From an uncultured Bacteroidales bacterium (GTDB lineage: Bacteria; Bacteroidota; Bacteroidia; Bacteroidales; Paludibacteraceae): a DNA stretch of 64,000 nt. The notes below the pieces were generated by a model. It saw only the letters and a program-made list of their open reading frames with translations. It had not been told where the DNA came from and did no database searches. Below, piece by piece: positions 14,757 through 22,210 of this stretch (positions are counted from its first letter, which is position 1; each line of letters begins with the position of its first letter). The translations under genes were made by a program, and so were the position numbers. The stretch covers positions 22,408 to 86,407 of the forward strand of contig CADCDS010000005.1 of the NCBI GenBank assembly GCA_902800215.1. The letters are read 5' to 3'.

Positions 14757-16111
14757 GACGGTTTTTAGCTATTGGCTATTGGCTGTTGGCTGTTAGCCTT
14801 TCCGCTTTGGCGCAGTCGAATGTGAACTATAGCGTTCGAGTTGGGGAGACAAAGGAGAATACGGTGCTGGCAGAGTTCCCGGAGAGTTATGAGGGAAAGA
14901 AAGTGAATATCCGAATACAGACCGTTGCACTGACAGAAGACAGAGCACAGACTGATTCACTGGATTTTGTGTTTGCGGATGAGGAGATAGAGGCGTTAGG
15001 CACATGGGGTGAGCAAGTGTTTGCATACACGGATGAAGGAGAGACGGAATGGACTGTTTGGCGGAGTAAGAAAGAGCCGAAGAACCGGAACCAGGCGGTG
15101 AAGGTGAAGAACGGTCGTGACAGTTTTGAGCAGTATCTGCAAGAGACTTTGGGAACGCGTGCCAACAGAGGCTGGATCTGGTGGATCTTTGCCGGCGTGA
15201 TCGGTATAGGAGTGCTCATCAAGTCGATCCTGACGATTCGCAAACGGAGGGCGGAGAAGTTATTGAGTTCGGTGGAACAAGAGACGCTGCATCGTATGCG
15301 GATGGGCAACCGGAGACATTATATCTCGCAGGCGTACCTGTGGATTTTATTATTGGTATTATACGCGCCTATTGCGCTGATTGTGATTTACTCGTTCACA
15401 GACAGCAAGATCTTAGGCAACTGGACCGGATTCTCGCTGGAGCTGTATGCGAACCTGTTCACGGGTCATGCGGATGCAGGGCTGAACAGTGCGATATTGA
15501 ACACAGTGATCATCGCGTTGATTGCGGCGGTGAGTTCGACGATTTTGGGTACCTTGGCGGCGATCGGTATTTATAACATGCGTGCCCGTCACCGGAAGGC
15601 GATCAGTTTCCTGAACTCGGTGCCGATGATCAACCCGGATATCATCACGGGTATCTCGCTGTTCCTGCTGTTTGTGGCCTTGGGAGTGAGTCAAGGTTTG
15701 GCAACGGTATGTATCGCGCATGTGGTGTTCTGTACGCCGTACGTAGTGCTGAGTGTGCTGCCGCGTCTGAGTCGCATGAATCCGAACACGTATGAGGCGG
15801 CGTTGGACTTGGGAGCGACACCATTCCAGGCGCTGCGAAAAGTGATGTTACCGGAGTTATGGCCGGGAATGCTGAGCGGATTCATCTTGGCGCTGACGCT
15901 GAGTGTGGATGATTTCGGCGTGACGTTCTTCACCAAGGGTAGCGGAGGTTTGGAGACACTGAGTACGTTCATCTATTCGGATGCACGAAAAGGCGGTCTG
16001 ACACCGGAATTGCGACCGTTGTTCACGATCATCCTTTTGGTGATGCTGACGGCATTGATTGTTATCAATGTACGGAGTAACAAGAAAGCGAAAAAAGAAC
16101 AAAAACAATAA
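14753..16111 (+). CDS. potC: PotC permease with an extra N-terminal periplasmic domain
   Basis: 452 residues, against about 260 for ordinary PotC. Residues 1-21 form a signal peptide ending LSALAQ. Residues 22-140 are a soluble, beta-rich, acidic region of no recognised family. A membrane helix follows at about 142-163 (WIWWIFAGVIGIGVLIKSIL). The PotC permease proper begins near residue 182 (MRMGNRRHYIS) and contains the EAA loop YEAALDLGATPFQALRKVMLPE. The start is behind a strong GGAGGGG site. An internal start at 15302 could yield plain PotC. The added domain may bind substrate or PotD; this is inference. The signal peptide is written in a 7-bp repeat. Confidence 0.88.
   Translation: MRRFLAIGYWLLAVSLSALAQSNVNYSVRVGETKENTVLAEFPESYEGKKVNIRIQTVALTEDRAQTDSLDFVFADEEIEALGTWGEQVFAYTDEGETEWTVWRSKKEPKNRNQAVKVKNGRDSFEQYLQETLGTRANRGWIWWIFAGVIGIGVLIKSILTIRKRRAEKLLSSVEQETLHRMRMGNRRHYISQAYLWILLLVLYAPIALIVIYSFTDSKILGNWTGFSLELYANLFTGHADAGLNSAILNTVIIALIAAVSSTILGTLAAIGIYNMRARHRKAISFLNSVPMINPDIITGISLFLLFVALGVSQGLATVCIAHVVFCTPYVVLSVLPRLSRMNPNTYEAALDLGATPFQALRKVMLPELWPGMLSGFILALTLSVDDFGVTFFTKGSGGLETLSTFIYSDARKGGLTPELRPLFTIILLVMLTALIVINVRSNKKAKKEQKQ
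14765..14798 (+). repeat. Heptamer TTRGCTR repeat encoding the PotC signal peptide
   Basis: Five units with period 7 start at 14765, 14772, 14779, 14786 and 14793: TTAGCTA, then TTGGCTA once, TTGGCTG twice, and a final TTAGCC. The same unit family appears in ileS at 30485-30512. One-unit slippage would frameshift the gene near its start. Confidence 0.88.
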
Positions 16112-16126
16112 ATAAACAAAAAAGAA

Positions 16127-17371
16127 ATGAAAAAATTATCTGTATTAGTCTTGGCTGTTGCAGCCGTTCTGTTTACCGCTTGTAACCATGCGGATCGTGC
16201 TCATCAATTGAAAGTGCTCAACTGGGCGGATTATATTAATCCGGAGGTGAAAGCCAACTTCGAACAATGGTATTTCGACCATACGGGTGAGAAAGTGGAA
16301 CTGGTTTATGAGATGTTCGATATCAACGAGACCGCTTTGACGAAGATCGAGGTAGGTCACGAGGATTATGACGTGTTCTGTCCGTCGGAGTATATCATCG
16401 AGCGTATGCTGAAGAAAGGTCTGGTTCAGCCGATTCAGAAGGAGTTAGTCGATGACTCGATCTACTATTTCGACAATATCTCTCCGTTCGTGAAGGAGAA
16501 GTTCCAACAGATGGCACCGAGTGCAGACATCACCGTGAGTGACTACACGGCCGGTTACATGTGGGGAACGACAGGATTCATCTTCAATCCGCAGCACGTG
16601 AATGCAGAGGATCTGCACTCCTGGGCAGCGATCCTGAATCCGAAGTTTGAGAACCGCATCCTGATGAAAGATGCGTTCCGTGACGTTTACTCGGTATTGG
16701 TACTGTACGCTTTTGCAGACCAGATCGAGAAGGGTGAGGTAAGTCGTGAGGAGTTGGTTCGTGACATCACTCCGGAACGCGTAGAGGCAGTGAAGGCTAT
16801 TCTTTTACAGGCGAAGGATCAGATCTGCGGTTGGGAGGTTGACTTCGGTAAAGAAGAGATGACGAAGGGTAAAGCATGGATGAACCTGAGTTGGTCGGGT
16901 GACGCCCAGTTTGCGATCGAAGAGGCGGCTGAGATGGATGTGATGCTGGATTATATCATTCCGGAAGAAGGTTCGAACGTATGGTTCGACGGGTGGGTGA
17001 TCCCGAAGTACGCGAAGAACGTGAAGGCCGCTACGTATTTCATCGATTATATGTGCAAGGCTGAGAACGCGTTGGCTAACATGGACGAGATCGGTTATGT
17101 ATCCTGCGCCGGTGGTGAGAAAGCCGCAGCCGAGATCTTAGCTGAGATGAACGATGAGGAAGAATGGCCGGAGACGGTAGATGCAAGTTACTTCTTCGGA
17201 GACGAACCGATCGAGGTGGAAGACGAGATCTTGGATCCTCATGCGCTGCACCTGAATCCGGTGTATTATGCAGACAAGAGTATCATCGACCGCTGCGCAC
17301 TGATGCATGATGCCGGCGACGCACAGGAGATGCTGCTGGAGATGTGGAATGCGATTAAATTAGCAAGATGA
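16127..17371 (+). CDS. potD: Spermidine/putrescine-binding lipoprotein
   Basis: 414 residues. Signal peptide with lipobox LFTAC (Cys19), so anchored in a membrane rather than free in the periplasm. The mature start LKVLNWADYINPEV is typical of PotD/PotF substrate-binding proteins, and WFDGWVIPKYAKN is the usual late segment of the polyamine pocket. It delivers polyamine to PotBC. It is about 60 residues longer than E. coli PotD. The stop overlaps the TPR protein start by 4 bases, so that gene is in the same operon. Confidence 0.93.
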   Translation: MKKLSVLVLAVAAVLFTACNHADRAHQLKVLNWADYINPEVKANFEQWYFDHTGEKVELVYEMFDINETALTKIEVGHEDYDVFCPSEYIIERMLKKGLVQPIQKELVDDSIYYFDNISPFVKEKFQQMAPSADITVSDYTAGYMWGTTGFIFNPQHVNAEDLHSWAAILNPKFENRILMKDAFRDVYSVLVLYAFADQIEKGEVSREELVRDITPERVEAVKAILLQAKDQICGWEVDFGKEEMTKGKAWMNLSWSGDAQFAIEEAAEMDVMLDYIIPEEGSNVWFDGWVIPKYAKNVKAATYFIDYMCKAENALANMDEIGYVSCAGGEKAAAEILAEMNDEEEWPETVDASYFFGDEPIEVEDEILDPHALHLNPVYYADKSIIDRCALMHDAGDAQEMLLEMWNAIKLAR

Positions 17372-20319
17372 GAAAATCTATCAAACTAGGAATCCTAGGC
17401 ATCCTAGGTTTTCTAGGAACCCTATTATCTCCTTCTTTCGCTCAGACGACGGAGATGGAGACACGCTATCAGGAGTTGTCGGCACGTTTCGATGTGCGCG
17501 ACAAACTCCTGCTGCGTGACTTGAAGACCTATCTGCAGGCTTTTCCGTACACCACTTTTGCCGATGAGGTGAAGTTCATGCAAGGTGTACTGCAGGCGGA
17601 GAAAGGTCAATACAAACAGAGTCTGAAATATTTCGACGGTATTCAAGTCAAAGCCTTGACGCGTGATCATCAGACGGAATACACGTTCTATCGCGGTTAT
17701 GATTTCCTGATGATGCAGGAATACAAGGTAGCTGCTGTTCATTTCCGCAATTCGAACTTAGTGAACAACGAGCGTTATGCAACCCGTGCGGCTTATTACG
17801 CCGGATATTGTCACTACAAATTAGGGGAATACGACAAGGCGATGAACTATTTCAAGAGCCTGGAGAACCGACCGGAGTACGCCAAGACGATTCCGTATTT
17901 CCTGACGCAGATCTACTATGCGAAGGGGGAATACGAGGAAGTGGCGACGCGTGTGGAACAACTGCTGCAAGACAACCCGGAGGGGGAGAACAACACGGAG
18001 TTACACCGTATGTTAGGTGAGATCCATTACCTGCAGGGCGATTACCGTCAAGCGGCGGAGCACCTGAAACGGTACCATAAAGCGGTTTCCGCCAACAAGG
18101 AAGAGATCATCCGGAACGACCTGTATATGTTAGGTTCTGCGGAGTATCGTTTAGGGGAATATGCCGAGGCAGTGAAGTACCTCAAGCAGATGAAGCAGTT
18201 GAAAGACACGCTGTCGGAAGCGGCTTGTCTGACGATGGGTAACGCGTATGTGAAGTTGAAACAACCGGAACAGGCGAAGTTATCGTACAAAGCAGCCGCA
18301 GCGTTCGGTATTACACCGGCCGTGACGGAAGAAGCATCGTATAACTACACGCTGTGCACCTATCAGTCCTCGAGTGCGTTAGGCGAATCGGTGCGGGCGT
18401 TCAATGATTTTTTGCATCAGTTTCCGAAATCCAAATACGAGAGTAAGATCCATCGTCTGCTGAGTGACGCGCTGATGCAGAGTAAGAACTACACGGCTGC
18501 TATTGCGCTGTTAGACTCCCTTCCCCACCCGACGCAGAAGATGATTCAGACGAAACAGTATCTGCGTTATCAGTTAGGAGTGGATCATTTTGTGCAAGGC
18601 AAGATGAAGCAGTCGGCAGAATGGATGACGGAAGTGATAAAGCACGATGCGGAGCATCCCCAATACACGACGGAGGCGTATTACGTACGTGCGGAAGCGA
18701 ACTACCGTTTGAAGAATTATAAAGCGGCGGAAACGGATCTGAAGACTTTCTTCAGCCGTTCGGATGCCAAGCAGAGCAAGAACTACACGATAGCGATGTA
18801 CCTGCAGGGATACTGCTATTTCTCGCAGCAGCAGTACGACAAGGCACAAGTAGCGTTTACGAACTATATTGATGCGGCTTTGGCAACCGAACCGACGTAT
18901 CCGGATGCGATGAACCGTATCGGCGACTGCTATTTCATCGCCCGTCAGTTTGCGCAGGCGATCAGTTATTACTCGCAGGTAAGTAACATGCGTGCAGCGG
19001 GCACGGACTATGCGCTGTTCCAACGCGGTTATGCCTTAGGTCTGCAGCATAAGCATCAGGAGAAGATCGACGTGATGCGGGACTTGGTGAAGAAATATCC
19101 GAAGTCGGACTATGCGGATGACGGAATGTACGAGATCGCCCGGGCACAATTGCAGAAGAACGATGAACAAGGTGCTATCTCGACGTATGAGGAGTTATTG
19201 AAGAAATACCCCAACTCGTCTTTGGCACGCAAGGCATCGCTTGAGCGGGCTATGCTGTACCGCAATCTGCATCAGAACGAACAGGCGATAGCTGCTTACC
19301 GTCAGACGATTGAGAAATACCCGTCCACGGATGAGGCTTATACGGCGCTGGATGCGTTGCAGGTACTGTACGTGGAGACGAATAACGTAGGCGAATACGT
19401 AGCATACACGAAGGACCTGGGTAAACTGAATATGAACGTGACGACGCAGGAAGACTCGTTGCTGTATGCAGCGGCGGAGATGCAGTACATGCAGGCGTCG
19501 TATCAGAAAGCGATTGCAGCGCTGACGAACTACGTGACGCAGTACTGTCCGGGTGGACGTTACTGCACTATTTCCCGGTATTACTTGGCGGACTCGTATG
19601 ACCGCTTGGGAATGACGAGTGAAGCCTTGGAGCAATATAAAGTGCTGGCGGAGATGAGTGCGAACCCGTATCAGGAAGAAGCAGCTATCCGTGTAGCGGA
19701 GATCTGTATGGATAAGAAAGATTGGCTTTGCGCATTAGAAGGGTACTACCGGATGTTGGCTTTATCCTCTTCGCACGAGAATACCGTTACGGCACGTATC
19801 GGTGTGCTGCGTTGCAGCCGGGAGTTGGAGCGTCATCAGGTGACGATCGACATGAGTGAACAGATCCTGAATGACAACCCGGATGAGGAGACGCGTACGG
19901 AGGCGCTGTACGGTAGAGCGAAAGCGTATGTAGCAACCGGTCAATGGAGTAAGGCACAAGCGGATTTGCGGAGCTTGGCAGAAGAGGTGCGTACCGCTAA
20001 AGGTGCGGAAGCGAAGTTCCTGTTAGCACAGAGTTATTTTGAGTTAAAAGACCTGGATGCAGCGGAAAACGAAGTGATGAGTTTTACGCAGATGCAGACC
20101 TCGCAGCAGTACTGGTTAGCACGTGCGCTGATCCTGCTGAGCGATATCAACCGTAACCGTGGCGAGTTGTTCCAGGCACGGCAGTACCTGCTGGTGCTGG
20201 AGCAGAACTATGTGCTGCAGACGGATGATATCCATGCGCTCATCGCAGCGCGTCTGACGGAATTGGATCAGATGGAAGAACCGCAAAGAAAGGAGGAGGG
20301 TCATGAAATTGAAGATTGA
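17368..20319 (+). CDS. Large tetratricopeptide-repeat protein, exported
   Basis: 983 residues. Signal peptide ending SPSFAQ. Nearly the whole mature protein is TPR-like helix pairs (for example YYAGYCHYKLGEYDKAMNYF and AIAAYRQTIEKYPSTDEAY), so it is a scaffold for protein contacts in the periplasm or at the outer membrane. It overlaps potD by 4 bases and the following barrel gene by 17, a layout that points to a working pair with that barrel. Bacteroidetes often pair such TPR proteins with outer-membrane proteins; the exact role is unknown. The signal peptide is encoded by 9-bp repeats. Confidence 0.85.
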   Translation: MRKSIKLGILGILGFLGTLLSPSFAQTTEMETRYQELSARFDVRDKLLLRDLKTYLQAFPYTTFADEVKFMQGVLQAEKGQYKQSLKYFDGIQVKALTRDHQTEYTFYRGYDFLMMQEYKVAAVHFRNSNLVNNERYATRAAYYAGYCHYKLGEYDKAMNYFKSLENRPEYAKTIPYFLTQIYYAKGEYEEVATRVEQLLQDNPEGENNTELHRMLGEIHYLQGDYRQAAEHLKRYHKAVSANKEEIIRNDLYMLGSAEYRLGEYAEAVKYLKQMKQLKDTLSEAACLTMGNAYVKLKQPEQAKLSYKAAAAFGITPAVTEEASYNYTLCTYQSSSALGESVRAFNDFLHQFPKSKYESKIHRLLSDALMQSKNYTAAIALLDSLPHPTQKMIQTKQYLRYQLGVDHFVQGKMKQSAEWMTEVIKHDAEHPQYTTEAYYVRAEANYRLKNYKAAETDLKTFFSRSDAKQSKNYTIAMYLQGYCYFSQQQYDKAQVAFTNYIDAALATEPTYPDAMNRIGDCYFIARQFAQAISYYSQVSNMRAAGTDYALFQRGYALGLQHKHQEKIDVMRDLVKKYPKSDYADDGMYEIARAQLQKNDEQGAISTYEELLKKYPNSSLARKASLERAMLYRNLHQNEQAIAAYRQTIEKYPSTDEAYTALDALQVLYVETNNVGEYVAYTKDLGKLNMNVTTQEDSLLYAAAEMQYMQASYQKAIAALTNYVTQYCPGGRYCTISRYYLADSYDRLGMTSEALEQYKVLAEMSANPYQEEAAIRVAEICMDKKDWLCALEGYYRMLALSSSHENTVTARIGVLRCSRELERHQVTIDMSEQILNDNPDEETRTEALYGRAKAYVATGQWSKAQADLRSLAEEVRTAKGAEAKFLLAQSYFELKDLDAAENEVMSFTQMQTSQQYWLARALILLSDINRNRGELFQARQYLLVLEQNYVLQTDDIHALIAARLTELDQMEEPQRKEEGHEIED
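17386..17421 (+). repeat. Nonamer CTAGGNNNN repeat encoding a signal peptide
   Basis: Four units of 9 bp start at 17386, 17395, 17404 and 17413, each CTAGG plus four variable bases, encoding LGI-type tripeptides. The hexamer CCTAGG is palindromic. The same repeat begins the signal peptide of the next gene at 20339. Confidence 0.9.
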
Positions 20320-22141
20320 AGATTTTAGATTGATAATTTTAGGACTCCTAGGAATCCTAGGTAGTAATACATACGCACAGACGGATACGCTGAACCGGAG
20401 TGTGACGGTGGAACGGGATTTTCAGCCGACGATACAGGCGGCAGGAAAAATCTCCACCAAGCCGGCGGTGATCCAGACCCAGATCGATGCAACACCGGTG
20501 GAGTACTCAGAATACACGGCGCCGGTGACACCGGAGACAAGTTTCAATCCGTTACTGTCCCAGCCGACACGTTTTGAACCGGGTAAACGGTACAACGGTC
20601 ATATCAGCGGTGCGATCGGTCATCCGAACACGTTCTTTGATTTCGGCTATCATCTGGATGACGGAAAGAAATCGATCTTGGACGTGTATGCCAAGCATCA
20701 TGCGGAATGGGGTCTGGCGGCGTTGAGTAAGAGTAAGTTAGGTTTGAACTTCACGCATACGTTCTCTACCTGCGATCTGTATTTCGGCGTCAACGGCGGA
20801 AATATCTTCTACCATAAATACGGTCATTTCTACGACTATTCGCAACAATGGGGTATGTGGGAGAAGAACAAGGTGGCATATGCCAATGCGGCTCCGTTAG
20901 GCCCGAAAGACCAGACAGCGCTGTGGACAGCGGAAGCTTATTTAGGTATTAAGGCGAATGCAAAGCAGGAGTTTCAATATCAGGTACAGACGGGATATCA
21001 GTTGTTTGCCAAGATCGGTGCGGTTGCTGAACATCAGGTACGCACAAAAGCGGCTTTCGACTGGCATGCTGAGGAGCATCATGTGGGAGCAAACGTATAC
21101 GTGCAGAATAACTTCCTGCAGGTGAACGACGTCTTGGGTATACCGGATTCGCTGTACCGCAACCGGCATAACTTCCGTATTGAACCGTACTATGCGTATG
21201 AAGGAAGACGGGTGCGGATCCATCTGGGTGTGAACCTGGATCTGAACCTCGGTCACGGCCAGTTACTGTCGGGTTCGGAACAGATCTCATTTGCTCCGTC
21301 ACCGCATATCAACTTCGAAGCGCAGGTAGCCAAACAATGGTTAACGATCTACGCGGATGTAGTAGGTAGTCACGGATTCGGTACACTGCAGGGCTTTATG
21401 GAAGAGAACCGTTACCGCCTGATTCATGCAGGTATTGTGGAGCCGCACCATGCGTCTTATACACCGGTGGACGGTGAGTTAGGTTTTCATATCCGTCCGT
21501 ACCGGGATCTGCTGATTGAGTTACACGGAGGTTACGCGTATATGATCCATGAAGATATGTGGGTAGCGAACACGAGTAACACCACGTTTAATTATCAGTC
21601 GCTGAACGTGCCGATGATGGCCGGTGACTTCAGTTACCGACACGTCAACTACCAACGCGGTAAGATAGGTGGTCAGATCAATTACCACTATCGCGATATT
21701 GTGCGTGTGAACGTGGATGGTGACTACTATATCTGGAAAGGCGACACGACGGTGTATGACCGGCCTAATTGGGAGTTAGGTGTCCGTATCGACGGCCGGA
21801 TCGACAAACACTGGTCGCTGTACTCGGATAACCATTTTGCCGGAAGCAGGTTAGCGGCCACGTATGACGGTGCCACCGACACCTATACCGACGTGACGTT
21901 GAAGCCGATCATCGATCTGAATCTTGGTCTGCAATACGATATGTGGGTAGGCAAGGCAAAGGCGAAAGGCGAGCGATTAAAGGTGAAGGCAAAGGGTGAG
22001 CAGGTGATGCAGCCGGAAGCAAAACCGAACCTGTCGTTCTTCTTCCAACTGAACAACTGGTTACACCGCAAAAACGAATATTATTACGGCTATCGTTCCC
22101 AAGGAATCAATTTTCTGTTAGGCGTAACGTATAAATTTTAA
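20303..22141 (+). CDS. Outer-membrane beta-barrel protein, unknown function
   Basis: 612 residues. Signal peptide ending GSNTYAQ. After a linker (about residues 28-90), the protein alternates short aromatic-rich strands such as ISGAIGHPNTFFDFGYHL and ends in Phe (LLGVTYKF), as outer-membrane barrels do. No plug domain or TonB box is evident, so it is not a standard TonB receptor. A Lys/Gly-rich segment near residues 552-570, encoded by a loose 7-bp periodic stretch (about 21954-22002), looks like an insertion. Start behind AGGAGGAGGG, overlapping the TPR gene. The TPP riboswitch begins 3 bases after its stop. Confidence 0.78.
   Translation: MKLKIEDFRLIILGLLGILGSNTYAQTDTLNRSVTVERDFQPTIQAAGKISTKPAVIQTQIDATPVEYSEYTAPVTPETSFNPLLSQPTRFEPGKRYNGHISGAIGHPNTFFDFGYHLDDGKKSILDVYAKHHAEWGLAALSKSKLGLNFTHTFSTCDLYFGVNGGNIFYHKYGHFYDYSQQWGMWEKNKVAYANAAPLGPKDQTALWTAEAYLGIKANAKQEFQYQVQTGYQLFAKIGAVAEHQVRTKAAFDWHAEEHHVGANVYVQNNFLQVNDVLGIPDSLYRNRHNFRIEPYYAYEGRRVRIHLGVNLDLNLGHGQLLSGSEQISFAPSPHINFEAQVAKQWLTIYADVVGSHGFGTLQGFMEENRYRLIHAGIVEPHHASYTPVDGELGFHIRPYRDLLIELHGGYAYMIHEDMWVANTSNTTFNYQSLNVPMMAGDFSYRHVNYQRGKIGGQINYHYRDIVRVNVDGDYYIWKGDTTVYDRPNWELGVRIDGRIDKHWSLYSDNHFAGSRLAATYDGATDTYTDVTLKPIIDLNLGLQYDMWVGKAKAKGERLKVKAKGEQVMQPEAKPNLSFFFQLNNWLHRKNEYYYGYRSQGINFLLGVTYKF
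20309..20365 (+). repeat. Degenerate 7-bp repeat followed by 9-bp CTAGG repeat in a signal peptide
   Basis: From 20309 five units of period 7 (TTGAAGA twice, then TTTTAGA, TTGATAA and TTTTAGG). This passes directly into three 9-bp units from 20339 (TTAGGACTC, CTAGGAATC, CTAGGTAGT). Together they encode most of the signal peptide of the barrel protein. Confidence 0.75.
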
Positions 22142-22144
22142 TCA

Positions 22145-22203
22145 TTAACGGGGTGCTTCGGCTGAGAACAAACCCTTTGAACTTGAACAGGTAATGCTGT
22201 TAA
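22145..22203 (+). promoter_or_regulatory. TPP riboswitch (THI element)
   Basis: The conserved blocks are all present in order: GGGGTGC (22150-22155 region), GGCTGAGA (22160-22167), AACCCTTTGAAC (22171-22182), then GGTAATGC (22190-22197). P1 can form between TTAAC (22145-22149) and GTTAA (22199-22203). The start codon of the TonB receptor is only 8 bases after P1, and the purine-rich AAAGGAA site overlaps the 3' side of P1. Thiamine pyrophosphate binding would therefore hide the ribosome site, which means translational control. No clear promoter lies between the preceding stop (22141) and the element. Confidence 0.95.
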
Positions 22204-22210
22204 AGGAATT

